NCBI RefSeq assembly: GCF_003234965.1 | Contig: NZ_QKVK01000005.1 | Span: 186,001-250,000, forward strand | Direction: 5' to 3' | DNA: 64,000 nucleotides | Origin: Aestuariivirga litoralis | GTDB taxonomy: Bacteria; Pseudomonadota; Alphaproteobacteria; Rhizobiales; Aestuariivirgaceae | Shown: positions 53,762 to 62,536 of the stretch, in pieces | How positions within the stretch are numbered: the stretch's first letter is position 1 | Layout: each line of letters opens with the position of its first letter | Translations under genes and position numbers: made by a program | The notes under the pieces: generated by a model | The model's input: only the letters and a program-made list of their open reading frames with translations | Databases searched by the model: none | Told to the model about the DNA's origin: nothing

Positions 53762-54952
53762 ATGGCGCGCGCCTTCCTGTTGATTCTCGATTCCTTCGGC
53801 ATCGGTGGCGCACCCGATGCGGCAAGCTTCGGCGACGACGGCGCCAACACGCTCGGCCACATCTGCGATCACATGACGCTGAACGTGCCGCACATGGCCT
53901 CACTTGGACTGGGGCAGGCGGCGGCACTATCGACTGGCCGCAACCCGCTCGCGGCGCAACCTCTCATCGGACAATTTGGCGTGGCCCGCGAAGTCTCCCG
54001 CGGCAAGGACACGATCACCGGCCACTGGGAGATCGCCGGCGTGCCGCTGGCTTTCGACTGGGGCTATTTCCCGCACAGCGTCCCGGCTTTCCCTCAGGAC
54101 TTGATCGACGGCATCGTCACCCGGGCGAAGATCCCGGGCCTGCTCGCCCTGTGCCATGCGTCGGGCACGCAGGTCATCGAGGACTTCGGCGAAGAGCACA
54201 TCCGCAGCGGCAAGCCCATCGCCTATACCAGTGCTGACAGCGTGCTGCAGATCGCGGCGCATGAGGAGCATTTCGGGCTCGACCGCCTCTACGAGGTCTG
54301 CCGCATCGCGCGCGAGCTCACCTATCCCATGAACATCGGCCGTGTCATTGCGCGGCCTTTCCTCGGAGAGCGGCCGGGGGAATTCAAGCGCACCGGACAC
54401 CGCAAGGACTTCGCGGTGACGCCGCCGCAGCCCACCCTGCTGGAGGTGCTGAGCAGGGCGGGCCGGGACGTCGTCTCGGTCGGCAAGATCGGCGACATCT
54501 ATGCCCATGTGGGAACCGGCCGCGAGTTCAAGGTGGCGGGCAACCCGGCCTTCCTCGAAACGACCCTCGCCAACATGGACGGCCTTGGCGAGGGCGGCTT
54601 CCTGATGACCAATTTCGTCGACTTCGACACCGAATTCGGCCACCGCCGTGATCCGGTGGGTTACGGCCGGCTGCTCGAATCCTTCGATGCCGGGCTTCCG
54701 CGCATCATGGCGAAGTTGCGCGCGGGCGACCTGCTCGTCCTTACCGCGGATCACGGAAATGACCCTACGTGGCGCGGCACCGATCACACCCGCGAGCAGA
54801 TCCCGGTGATGAGCTACATGCCGGGCATGCATCCCGGCAGCTTCGGGCTCAGAAAAAGCTTCGCCGACATCGGCCAGACCATCGCGCACCATCTCGGCGC
54901 CGGCCCGCTCGCCGCCGGCACCGCCTGGGACCCGGCTACTCCTGGCGCTTGA
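53762..54952 (+). CDS. deoB: phosphopentomutase
   Basis: A 396-residue alkaline-phosphatase-superfamily enzyme. Asp10 in LILDSFGIG starts the metal site, the active Thr lies in KDTITGHWE at 82-90, and C-terminal [13 protein letters not shown] and [20 protein letters not shown] complete the two-metal site. It converts (deoxy)ribose-1-phosphate to the 5-phosphate. Its 3' end overlaps the opposing choline transporter ATPase gene by 17 bases. deoC is not in the window. Confidence 0.96.
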   Translation: MARAFLLILDSFGIGGAPDAASFGDDGANTLGHICDHMTLNVPHMASLGLGQAAALSTGRNPLAAQPLIGQFGVAREVSRGKDTITGHWEIAGVPLAFDWGYFPHSVPAFPQDLIDGIVTRAKIPGLLALCHASGTQVIEDFGEEHIRSGKPIAYTSADSVLQIAAHEEHFGLDRLYEVCRIARELTYPMNIGRVIARPFLGERPGEFKRTGHRKDFAVTPPQPTLLEVLSRAGRDVVSVGKIGDIYAHVGTGREFKVAGNPAFLETTLANMDGLGEGGFLMTNFVDFDTEFGHRRDPVGYGRLLESFDAGLPRIMAKLRAGDLLVLTADHGNDPTWRGTDHTREQIPVMSYMPGMHPGSFGLRKSFADIGQTIAHHLGAGPLAAGTAWDPATPGA

Positions 54953-56126
54953 GCACCGCCTGCAGCACATTCCTGACGCCGATGGCGCCGAGGAATCGGT
55001 CATTCTCGTCGAAGATCGCCACGGGGGCGACGTCGGTGTTGTGAATGGCCAGCATCACCACCTTCAGCGAGGTTCCCGGCCGCGCCCAGAACACCGGGCG
55101 ATGGCCCTCATCGACAGGTGTTTCGACGTGATCGCATGACACCCAGGTGGCGGGATGCCCGTCGCGTTCCGCGGCGACGACCTTGCCATCGGTCCCCAGC
55201 CTGAAGCGCGTGGTGCGGCGCTTGTCCAGCCACACCCAGCCATCGGCATCCTTCTCCAACTCGTGCAGTGCCCGCATCACGTTCCATGCGGTCAGCACCG
55301 AGAGCGGGTTCACATTGGCGATGAAGTCCCGCACATAGTCGTTGGCGGGCTTCAGCACGATGTCCTCCGGCGCTCCCGACTGGACGATGCGGCCGCCCTC
55401 CATGATGGTGATGCGGTTGCCGATCTTGAGCGCTTCCTCGAGGTCGTGGCTGACGAAGAGAATGGTCTTCTTGATCTGTTTCTGCAGCTGCAGGAGCTCG
55501 TCCTGCAGCTTGGTGCGGATCAGTGGATCGAGCGCGGAGAAGGGCTCGTCCATCAGCAGGATCGGCGCTTCCGTTGCAAACGCCCGGGCCAGGCCGACGC
55601 GCTGCTGCATGCCGCCCGAGAGCTCGTGGACGTATTTGTTGGCCCATTGCTTGAGGCCGACGAGCTCCAATTGCTTGTCGACCTTGGCATTGCGCTCAGG
55701 CACAGGAACGCCTGCAAGCTCCAGGCCGAAGCCGGCGTTCTCGCGCACCGTTCGCCACGGCAGCAGCGCGAACTGCTGGAACACCATGGCCACCTGTTTC
55801 TGGCGGATGTGGCGCAGCGTGGGCTCGTCGCAGGAGGCGACATCGACCATGCGGCTTCCATCCTTCACCAGCACCTCGCCGCCCGTCACCTTGTTGAGGC
55901 CGTTGACGGCGCGCAGCAGCGTCGACTTGCCGGAGCCCGAAAGCCCCATCAGCACGCTGATCTCGCCCTCGTTGACGGTGAGGCTGGCTTGCGTGGCTCC
56001 CAGCACCGCACCGGTCTTGGCCAGGATCTCCGAGCGGTCGGTGCCGGCATGGGCCAGCTTGAGAGCTTCGTCGGTCTTGTCGCCGAAGATGATGTCGACG
56101 TTTCTGAACTCTATTGCCGTCGTCAT
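54936..56126 (-). CDS. choV: choline/glycine betaine ABC transporter ATP-binding protein
   Basis: A 396-residue ProV-type ATPase. The N-terminal region before Walker A holds the typical insertion ([19 protein letters not shown]). Walker [10 protein letters not shown] is at 61-69, signature [15 protein letters not shown], Walker [14 protein letters not shown]. The C-terminal 120 residues are the accessory CBS-like region, somewhat degenerate. It drives choline uptake with the permease and binding protein. The ATG overlaps the permease stop (ATGA). The symbol follows the Sinorhizobium choXWV set. Confidence 0.9.
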   Translation of the reverse strand: MTTAIEFRNVDIIFGDKTDEALKLAHAGTDRSEILAKTGAVLGATQASLTVNEGEISVLMGLSGSGKSTLLRAVNGLNKVTGGEVLVKDGSRMVDVASCDEPTLRHIRQKQVAMVFQQFALLPWRTVRENAGFGLELAGVPVPERNAKVDKQLELVGLKQWANKYVHELSGGMQQRVGLARAFATEAPILLMDEPFSALDPLIRTKLQDELLQLQKQIKKTILFVSHDLEEALKIGNRITIMEGGRIVQSGAPEDIVLKPANDYVRDFIANVNPLSVLTAWNVMRALHELEKDADGWVWLDKRRTTRFRLGTDGKVVAAERDGHPATWVSCDHVETPVDEGHRPVFWARPGTSLKVVMLAIHNTDVAPVAIFDENDRFLGAIGVRNVLQAVLKRQE

Positions 56127-56977
56127 TTCTTGGCTCCCGCCTTCACCGCCAGCATGCGGTCGAGGATGATGGCCAGCACCACGATGGCGAGGCCCGCCTC
56201 GATGCCGAGCGGAATGTTGCGGTTGGACAACGCCTTGAACACCGGGTTGCCGAGTGACGGCGCGCCGATCAGCGTGGCGAAGACCACCATGGAGAGCGAC
56301 AGCATGATGCATTGCGTGAGGCCGGCCATGATCGATGGCATGGCGGCCGGCAGTTCCACCTTCCACAGGAGTTGCCGCTTGGTGGCGCCGAAGGCCTCGC
56401 CCGCCTCGATCATCGGCTTGGGGATCGAGGTGATGCCGAGATAGGTCATGCGCACCGGCGCCGGCATGGCGAAGATGATGGTGACGATGAGGGCAGGTGC
56501 AGCACCCAGCCCGAACAGGATGAGGATGGGGATCAGGTAGACGAAGGTCGGCATGGTCTGCATCAGGTCGAGGATCGGCTGGGTGACATGCCAGACCCTG
56601 GTCTTGTGCGCCGCCCAGATGCCGAGCGGCACGCCCATGGCCATCGACAGCGCGGTGGCGCCGACGACCAGCACCAGCGTCTGCACCGTTTCCTTCCACA
56701 GGCCCTGGTTTATGATGAAGAGAAGGCCGATCAGCACGCCCAGCGCCAGCTTCCACGACTTCTGCAGCCAATAGGCGAAGCCGGCGATGGCGAGTGCCAG
56801 CAGCACCGGCGGAATGGCGAGCAGGCCCGCCGTGGTCCAGTCCACCACGAAGTTGAGCGACACCTTGAGGGCGTCGAACAGCCACTGGAAGTAATTGACG
56901 ATGAAGTCCATGAAGCTCTTGCCCCATGGCCCCACCGGGATCTTCCACGACCGGATGAAATTGGAGACCGGATCCAT
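56123..56977 (-). CDS. choW: choline ABC transporter permease
   Basis: A 284-residue ProW-type permease with about seven segments, the N-terminal soluble stretch, and EAA-like loop GEAFGATKRQLLWKVELP. It carries the inner-membrane channel of the choline/betaine importer. A strong hairpin and 114 bases separate it from the binding-protein gene upstream, and its stop overlaps choV. Confidence 0.9.
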   Translation of the reverse strand: MDPVSNFIRSWKIPVGPWGKSFMDFIVNYFQWLFDALKVSLNFVVDWTTAGLLAIPPVLLALAIAGFAYWLQKSWKLALGVLIGLLFIINQGLWKETVQTLVLVVGATALSMAMGVPLGIWAAHKTRVWHVTQPILDLMQTMPTFVYLIPILILFGLGAAPALIVTIIFAMPAPVRMTYLGITSIPKPMIEAGEAFGATKRQLLWKVELPAAMPSIMAGLTQCIMLSLSMVVFATLIGAPSLGNPVFKALSNRNIPLGIEAGLAIVVLAIILDRMLAVKAGAKK

Positions 56978-57054
56978 CTGCCCCTCCCCCGAGAGTGACG
57001 CCGCTGGCTTATGCTGCCGCGGTCAGTCTGGCATCAAACGCATACGAAAGGAAA

Positions 57055-57081
57055 GGAGCCCGGGAGGTTGTCCCGGGCTCC
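57055..57081 (-). terminator. intercistronic hairpin between choX and choW
   Basis: GGAGCCCGGGA (57055-57065) pairs perfectly with TCCCGGGCTCC (57071-57081), 11 bp with a five-base loop; on the minus strand it is followed by TTTCCTTT. It lies 11 bases after the choX stop and could partly end transcription or protect the choX message. Confidence 0.7.
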
Positions 57082-57091
57082 TCAAACGTGC

Positions 57092-58030
57092 TCAGCCCTT
57101 CAGCGCGGCGTCGACCGCGGCGGCCGCGTCGCCGCCGTCCAGCGTGGTGACGCCCTGCAGCCAGGGCTTTACCACATCCGGATTGGCCTTGAGCCAGGCC
57201 TTGGCGGTTTCCTTCGGGTCGGCGCCGTTCTTCAGCACCGGGTCCATCATGGCGCCTTCCATGGCGAGGTCGAACTTCAGGTTCTTCAGCAGCTGGCCGA
57301 CGTTCGGGCACTCGCTGGTGTAGCCGGCGCGGGCCACGGTGTAGACGGTGGCGGCGCCAAACCCTGAGTCACCCATGCCATCGAGATAGGCGATCTTCAT
57401 CTCGCCCATGATCGGATGCGGCGTCCAGCCAAGGAAGATGATCCATTCGTTGTTCTTCATGGCCTTCTCGGCCTCGGTCAGCATGCCGGCTTCCGAGCTT
57501 TCGACCAGCTGGAAGTCCTTCATGTTGTTCTTCGGATCGTCGATCATCGTCTGGATGATGCGGTTGCCGTCATTGCCGGCCTCGATGCCGAAGATCTTGG
57601 CACCGAACTTGTCCTTGTTGGCGCCGAGGTCGGCGAGCGACTTCACGCCCGCATCGGCCACATATTGCGGAACGACGAGGCCGTAGCCCGCGCCCTCGAG
57701 GTTGGCGGCGACCTGTTCCACCGACTTGTCGTCGAGATAGGCCTGGATGTCGGCGGTCATGGAGGGCATCCAGTTGCCGAGGAACACGTCGATGTCCTTG
57801 TTCTTGAGCGACGCCATGGTGACCGGCACCGAGAGGGTGGAGACCTGCGGCTCATAGCCCAGCGCCTCGAGCACGACCGAGGTGGCGCCGGTGGTGACCT
57901 GGATGTCGGTCCAGCCCACATCCGCGAATTTCACGGCCTTGCAGCTGGCCGGATCGGCGGCAAAGGCGGTGGAGGCCATGGCGACGCCCATGACGGCAGC
58001 CGCCGCCACGCTCTTGATGAATGACTTCAT
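57092..58030 (-). CDS. choX: choline-binding periplasmic protein (ChoX-like)
   Basis: A 312-residue OpuAC-type binding protein with a signal peptide (MKSFIKSVAAAAVMG, cleavage at AFA-AD near 24) and VGWTDIQVTTGATSVVLEALGY, VFLGNWMP and WIIFLGWTPHPIM, which carry aromatic residues expected in a quaternary-amine cage. Choline is the most likely ligand given the divergent betI. Start 58030 is supported by GGGAGCAGATT. First gene of choXWV. Confidence 0.9.
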   Translation of the reverse strand: MKSFIKSVAAAAVMGVAMASTAFAADPASCKAVKFADVGWTDIQVTTGATSVVLEALGYEPQVSTLSVPVTMASLKNKDIDVFLGNWMPSMTADIQAYLDDKSVEQVAANLEGAGYGLVVPQYVADAGVKSLADLGANKDKFGAKIFGIEAGNDGNRIIQTMIDDPKNNMKDFQLVESSEAGMLTEAEKAMKNNEWIIFLGWTPHPIMGEMKIAYLDGMGDSGFGAATVYTVARAGYTSECPNVGQLLKNLKFDLAMEGAMMDPVLKNGADPKETAKAWLKANPDVVKPWLQGVTTLDGGDAAAAVDAALKG

Positions 58031-58119
58031 AATCTGCTCCCTGTTCACCCGAAGCCTTCTTGGCGGCCCCGCGGCATGGGCCGAGACTAATTCAGGTTTC
58101 GCACACTCGGCAAGTTTTC

Positions 58120-58137
58120 ATTGGACAGCTGACCAAT
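58120..58137. promoter_or_regulatory. BetI operator between choX and betI
   Basis: ATTGGACAGCTGACCAAT is an 18-base palindrome with a single internal mismatched pair, close to the E. coli BetI box half-site ATTGGAC. It sits 33 bases before betI and 90 bases before choX, so one site could repress both until choline is present. Confidence 0.65.
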
Positions 58138-58169
58138 AAAAACCGACAGTTTCGGCTGGAGGCAGGGGA

Positions 58170-58787
58170 ATGCCGAAGCTTGGAATGGCGCCGATCCGGC
58201 GCAAGCAGCTGGTGGAGGCGGCGATTGCCGCCATCCACGTGCATGGCTTCGCCAATGCCACCGTGGCGCGCATCGCCGCCCAGGCGGGGATATCCTCCGG
58301 CATGGTGCACCACTATTTCAAGGACAAGGACGAGCTGCTCTTCGCCACCATGCGCCACCTTCTGGCGGAACTCAGAGCCGATGCGGTGGCCCGCCTGTCC
58401 CGCTCGGCGGAGCCGCGCGAACGCATCCGCGCAATCATCGATGCCTGCTTCGGCGATGCCCAGTTCGACGAGCAGGTGTTCAGCGCCTGGCTGGCACTCT
58501 ACGGCAATGCCCGCCACTCGCCACGGCTGATGAACATCCTCTCGCTCTATCACCGCCGCCTGCGCAGCAGCCTGCTCCACGACCTGCGCCGCCTCGTTCC
58601 CGAAGTCGAGGCCCTGCGCCTCGCAGACGGCATCGCCGCCATGATCGACGGGCTGTGGCTGCGCTATGCGCTGACGGGAAAGCCGGAGAACCCGGAAACC
58701 CCGCGCGCCCTGACGCGCGACTATCTCAGTGCGGCGCTCGCAGACACTTCCAACACTGGCCGTGGCAGACTAAACATGCGCTCCTGA
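58170..58787 (+). CDS. betI: TetR-family repressor BetI
   Basis: A 205-residue regulator. The TetR helix-turn-helix is at about 27-56 (TVARIAAQAGISSGMVHHYFKDKDELL). The ligand domain has the family's FSAWLALYGNARHSPRLMNILSLYHRRLRSSL and DGLWLRYALTGKP. BetI represses choline-betaine genes and is released by choline. Here it is divergent from choXWV; betA and betB are not in the window. Confidence 0.93.
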   Translation: MPKLGMAPIRRKQLVEAAIAAIHVHGFANATVARIAAQAGISSGMVHHYFKDKDELLFATMRHLLAELRADAVARLSRSAEPRERIRAIIDACFGDAQFDEQVFSAWLALYGNARHSPRLMNILSLYHRRLRSSLLHDLRRLVPEVEALRLADGIAAMIDGLWLRYALTGKPENPETPRALTRDYLSAALADTSNTGRGRLNMRS

Positions 58788-58804
58788 TCAGGGAGGGCTG
58801 ACAC

Positions 58805-59791
58805 ATGAAACCCGTGAAGTGGGGCATCATCTCGACGGCGAACATCGGCGTGGCCAAGGTCCTGCCGGGCATGCTGAAGTCGAAGGACATCGAGATCGTC
58901 GCGATCTCGTCGCGCAACAAGAAGACGGCACAGGAATGGGCCAAGAAGCTGGGAATCCCCAAGGCCTATGGCTCCTACGAGGAAATGCTGGCCGACCCCG
59001 AGATCGAGGCCGTCTACAATCCGCTGCCCAACCACCTGCATGTGCCGCTGACGCTGGCCGCGGCGAAGGCGGGAAAGCACGTGCTGTGCGAAAAGCCCAT
59101 CGCCATCACCGCGAAGGAGGCGATGCAGCTCAGGAAGATCAAGAACGTCTTCGTGGCGGAAGCCTTCATGGTGCGCCATGCCACGCAGTGGCTCGCAGCG
59201 CGCGATCTCGTGAAGAAGAAGAAGATCGGCGAGGTGCGGGCGATCCAGGTGCTCTTCTCCTATTTCAATCGCGACCCGAAGAACGTGAGGAACAAGGCGG
59301 ACATCGGCGGCGGCGGGCTGCTCGACATCGGCTGCTATCCGATCACCGTGTCGCGCTACATCTTCGACGGCGAGCCCACCCGCGTGGTCGGCACCTTCGA
59401 CCGCGACCCCAAGTTCAGGACCGACCGGATCGCCGGCGGCCTTGCCGATTTCGGCCAGGGGCGTCACCTGTCCTTCACCGTCTCGACCCAGCTTGCGCCC
59501 TACCAGCGCGTCAACATCATGGGCACCAAGGGCCGGATCGAGATCGAGATTCCCTTCAACGCGCCCCCTGACAGGCCGAACCGCTATTTCGTGCAGGGCA
59601 TGGAGATGAACCAGGGGGTGTGGACGGAACTTCCCGTGTCCGACCAGTACCAGCTGCAGGCGGAGGCCTTCGGCCGCGTGGTCCGCAAGAAGCAGAAGCC
59701 CTTCTGGGGGGTGGAGGACGCCATCCAGAACATGAAGATCCTTGACGCCTTCTTCCGCTCGGAAAAGACCGGGAAATGGGAAAAACCCTGA
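58805..59791 (+). CDS. Gfo/Idh/MocA-family oxidoreductase
   Basis: A 328-residue NAD(P)-dependent enzyme: Rossmann motif GIISTANIG at 7-15, CEKPIA at 95-100 with the catalytic Lys97, and the C-terminal alpha/beta domain with DIGCYPITVSRYIF. The family acts on sugars, inositols and amino-sugar derivatives; substrate cannot be told. It follows betI by 17 bases and may share its transcript. Confidence 0.9.
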   Translation: MKPVKWGIISTANIGVAKVLPGMLKSKDIEIVAISSRNKKTAQEWAKKLGIPKAYGSYEEMLADPEIEAVYNPLPNHLHVPLTLAAAKAGKHVLCEKPIAITAKEAMQLRKIKNVFVAEAFMVRHATQWLAARDLVKKKKIGEVRAIQVLFSYFNRDPKNVRNKADIGGGGLLDIGCYPITVSRYIFDGEPTRVVGTFDRDPKFRTDRIAGGLADFGQGRHLSFTVSTQLAPYQRVNIMGTKGRIEIEIPFNAPPDRPNRYFVQGMEMNQGVWTELPVSDQYQLQAEAFGRVVRKKQKPFWGVEDAIQNMKILDAFFRSEKTGKWEKP

Positions 59792-59815
59792 GATATCAGA
59801 GTCGCTTACAGGCCA

Positions 59816-59844
59816 TTGACGGAAAGGCCCCACTTCCCTATAAG
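59816..59844 (+). promoter_or_regulatory. sigma-70 promoter of rpsT
   Basis: TTGACG at 59816-59821, a 17-base spacer, TATAAG at 59839-59844. The leader of about 100 bases up to the ATG at 59952 includes a CCCGCC/GGCGGG hairpin (from 59845). Confidence 0.75.
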
Positions 59845-59951
59845 CCCGCCATCCCGATGGGCCGGGAAGGCGGGCCGTCTGCCAATGGGCATGGCGGCTC
59901 CTTGTCTTGCAAGGCCGATCAAACGCATTTCTGAAGCAGGACCAAAGCCAC

Positions 59952-60218
59952 ATGGCCAATACGAAATCGGCGAAGAAGGCCACCCGCGTCTCCGCCCGCC
60001 GCACCGAGATCAACAAGAACCGCGTCAGCCGCATGCGCACCTTCGTGCGCAAGGTCGAGGAGGCGATTGCCTCCGGCAACCAGGCGGAAGCCGCCGCCGC
60101 CCTCCAGGCCGCCCAGCCGGAGCTGATGCGCGGCGCCCAGAAGGGCGTTCTTCACAAGAACACCGCCTCGCGCAAGGTCTCGCGCCTTGCCGCCCGCGTG
60201 AAGGCTCTCAAGGCCTGA
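59952..60218 (+). CDS. rpsT: 30S ribosomal protein S20
   Basis: An 88-residue, strongly basic helical protein starting [17 protein letters not shown], with [20 protein letters not shown] at the end. It is a primary binder of 16S rRNA. Position immediately upstream of the origin region and dnaA is the usual alphaproteobacterial order. A perfect terminator follows. Confidence 0.97.
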   Translation: MANTKSAKKATRVSARRTEINKNRVSRMRTFVRKVEEAIASGNQAEAAAALQAAQPELMRGAQKGVLHKNTASRKVSRLAARVKALKA

Positions 60219-60260
60219 CGACCCGTCCTGCCTTGTGCAGGACCCTGTCGTTTTCTGTGG

Positions 60261-60288
60261 CGCCGGACAGTATCTGTCCGGCGTTTTT
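60261..60288 (+). terminator. rho-independent terminator of rpsT
   Basis: CGCCGGACA at 60261-60269 pairs perfectly with TGTCCGGCG at 60275-60283 and runs into TTTTT (60284-60288). Confidence 0.95.
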
Positions 60289-61012
60289 CGTTGTTCCTGC
60301 GGGGTCTTGGGCTTTTCCACAGCCGCATGATTTATCCGGGGACGGAACGTCTCGCGCAGAATTTTTAGCGAAAATACAAAGGCTTATCCGGCAACCCGGC
60401 GGGAGCTGCCGCAAACCGCGCGCCCCGCGCGCGAAGCCCTTCGATAAGGCTCACGGTGGTGCAGGCCTCGCCGCGCCCCGCCCAGCCGTGTGCCCTGCCG
60501 CAAAAGCGGAAGAGTCTCAGGGCCTTAGGATTGGGGCGCGGAACCGGCGCCGGGCCGCAAACGCGTCAAGCCACTTCCGTGTACGGAGCGTTTCCTGAAT
60601 CAGGTTGCTTGGGCCGCGAGCGCTTTTGTAAGTTCCCGTCCGTGGGCAGGCCGCACGGCCAATCGCCCGCAACATGACAGGACCCGGGCCAGTCGCGCCC
60701 AACGGTTCTGACAAGCGGTCAGTGGTGGCGTTTGCTGGGCGGCCTCCGTCCAAGCGGAAGCTATGTGTGCGTGGGGTGAGGGTGTTGTGAGTGAGGCTTG
60801 GGGCACATGACAAACCCGGACAACGGACCGTGTCGACTTGAAATGCTACGGCAGGGGCATGTGATGATCACTTCGGAAACTTCGGCCTTCGTCCCGGAGC
60901 GCGCTGGCAGGTAGCCAGCGGCAGCTGCCGGGATCGAGAGACGGTTGGGCCATCGGCCCAGTCGCAATGATGATGCGCGCCGCAGAATGCGCGCGAAGGG
61001 ATGCGGAAGAAG
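60289..61012. other. non-coding gap before dnaA, possible origin-like stretch
   Basis: No convincing gene lies in these 724 bases. At 60313-60321 is TTTTCCACA, one base from a DnaA box, followed by two TTATCC half-boxes (near 60331 and 60385) flanking an AT-rich stretch at 60356-60382. The rest is GC-rich apart from scattered hairpins, of which CGCTGGC/GCCAGCG at 60902-60920 is the best. DnaA boxes are too few and imperfect to call an origin. Confidence 0.4.
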
Positions 61013-62440
61013 ATGACTGTTTTGACGGACGTGAAGACGAGGTGGGATCGTGTTGCACAGCGCCTGCGGGCTGAACTTGGTGAAGATCTCTATACCTCGT
61101 GGTTCGCGCGCATGGAGCTCGAGGACTTCGAGCAGGGCCGCCTGATCGTTTCCGTTCCCACCCGTTTCCTCAAGTCCTGGATCGAGACCCACTATGTCTC
61201 GAAGCTGCACAAGATCAGCGAGGCCGAACTCGGCCGCTTCGACTCCATCCATGTTCGCGTCAGGATGCGCGGCGGCGTGCCGCAGCGTGCCGTGGCCGAT
61301 GAGCAGGCCCCGCATGCGCCGCAGCCCGCCGCGGCCGCGCAGCCGCAGCCTTCGGTGATCGCGCAGGCGCAGGCCGTGTCCGCCGCCGAGCGCGGGCCGC
61401 AGCTCGATCCGCACCAGACCTTCGAGACCTTCGTGGTCGGATCTTCCAACCAGCTGGCCCATGCCGCCATGTGCCGTGTGGCCGATGCCGCCCCGGGTGC
61501 GGCCGTCACCTTCAATCCGCTGTTCATCCATGCCGGTTCCGGCCTCGGCAAGACGCATCTGCTCTCTGCCGTGGCCCACCGCCTGAAGGAGAAGCGCCCC
61601 GATCGCCGTGTGATGTTCCTCACCGCCGAGCGCTTCATGATCAATTTCGTGATGGCGCTGAGGCAGCGCGACACGCTGGCCTTCAAGGACCAGTTCGCCG
61701 CCGTCGACGTGCTGCTGATCGACGACTTCCAGTTCCTGCAGGGCAAGACCATGCAGCAGGAGTTCTGCAACGCCTTCAACGGCCTCGTCGACTCGCGCCG
61801 CCAGGTGATCGTGGCCGCCGACGTGCCGCCGGCCCAGCTCGACTCGATCGACCAGCGCATGCGCTCGCGCCTGATGGGCGGCCTCGTGGTCGACATCGAG
61901 ATGCCGGACCTCGAAACCCGCCGCCGCATCCTGCAGAGCCGCTACGAGACGATGCAGAAGCGCGACCAGACGGTCGTCATCCCGGACGAGGTGCTGGAAT
62001 TCATCGCCAACCGGGTGACCGGCACGGGCCGCGAGCTGGAAGGGGCGCTGAACCGCATCACCGCCTACCAGCAGTTCAACAATGCCGCGGTGACGCTTGA
62101 CCTCGCCTCGCTCGTCCTGCGCGACATGCAGGCCAGCCCCGATGGCTCGCGCATCAAGATCGACGACATCCTGAAGATCGTCGGCCGCCACTTCAATGTC
62201 GGCCGCACCGACCTGCTGTCGCCGCGCCGGGCGCGGAGCGTGGTGGTGCCCCGCCAGATCGGCATGTATCTGGCCAAGAAGATGACCGCCCGGTCGCTTC
62301 CCGAAATCGGCCGCCGCTTCGGCGGGCGTGACCATTCGACGGTGCTGCACGCCGTGCGCAAGATCGAGGACCAGATCAAGACGGACGACAAGCTCGCCCG
62401 TGAGGTGGCCCTCCTCATCCGGCTCGTCGAACAGGGCTGA
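61013..62440 (+). CDS. dnaA: chromosomal replication initiator DnaA
   Basis: A 475-residue protein. Domain I (1-85), a Pro/Ala/Gln linker (95-125), AAA+ domain III with Walker A GSGLGKTH at 175-182 and Walker B LLIDDFQF near 234, and the C-terminal DNA-binding domain IV with GRDHSTVLHAVRKIE. It melts the origin and loads the helicase. ATG 61013 is chosen, with an alternative at 61001 giving four more residues. It lies upstream of dnaN and recF. Confidence 0.97.
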   Translation: MTVLTDVKTRWDRVAQRLRAELGEDLYTSWFARMELEDFEQGRLIVSVPTRFLKSWIETHYVSKLHKISEAELGRFDSIHVRVRMRGGVPQRAVADEQAPHAPQPAAAAQPQPSVIAQAQAVSAAERGPQLDPHQTFETFVVGSSNQLAHAAMCRVADAAPGAAVTFNPLFIHAGSGLGKTHLLSAVAHRLKEKRPDRRVMFLTAERFMINFVMALRQRDTLAFKDQFAAVDVLLIDDFQFLQGKTMQQEFCNAFNGLVDSRRQVIVAADVPPAQLDSIDQRMRSRLMGGLVVDIEMPDLETRRRILQSRYETMQKRDQTVVIPDEVLEFIANRVTGTGRELEGALNRITAYQQFNNAAVTLDLASLVLRDMQASPDGSRIKIDDILKIVGRHFNVGRTDLLSPRRARSVVVPRQIGMYLAKKMTARSLPEIGRRFGGRDHSTVLHAVRKIEDQIKTDDKLAREVALLIRLVEQG

Positions 62441-62484
62441 AAAGCCCCCGATAACCCTTGAACTTGCACGCTTTCCGCGCCAAA

Positions 62485-62512
62485 GTTTCCGGCCCGGCAT
62501 GAGGCCGGAAAC
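62485..62512 (+). repeat. perfect hairpin between dnaA and dnaN
   Basis: GTTTCCGGCC at 62485-62494 pairs with GGCCGGAAAC at 62503-62512, 10 bp with an eight-base loop, 24 bases before the dnaN start. There is no T run, so it is not a typical terminator; it may balance dnaA and dnaN expression. Confidence 0.65.
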
Positions 62513-62536
62513 CACGGAACGAGGGATTACCGGCTT

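Noticed and set aside
60313-60390. Confident call of oriC
   Set aside because: Only one near-complete DnaA box is present, with no array and no IHF or CtrA pattern I could support.
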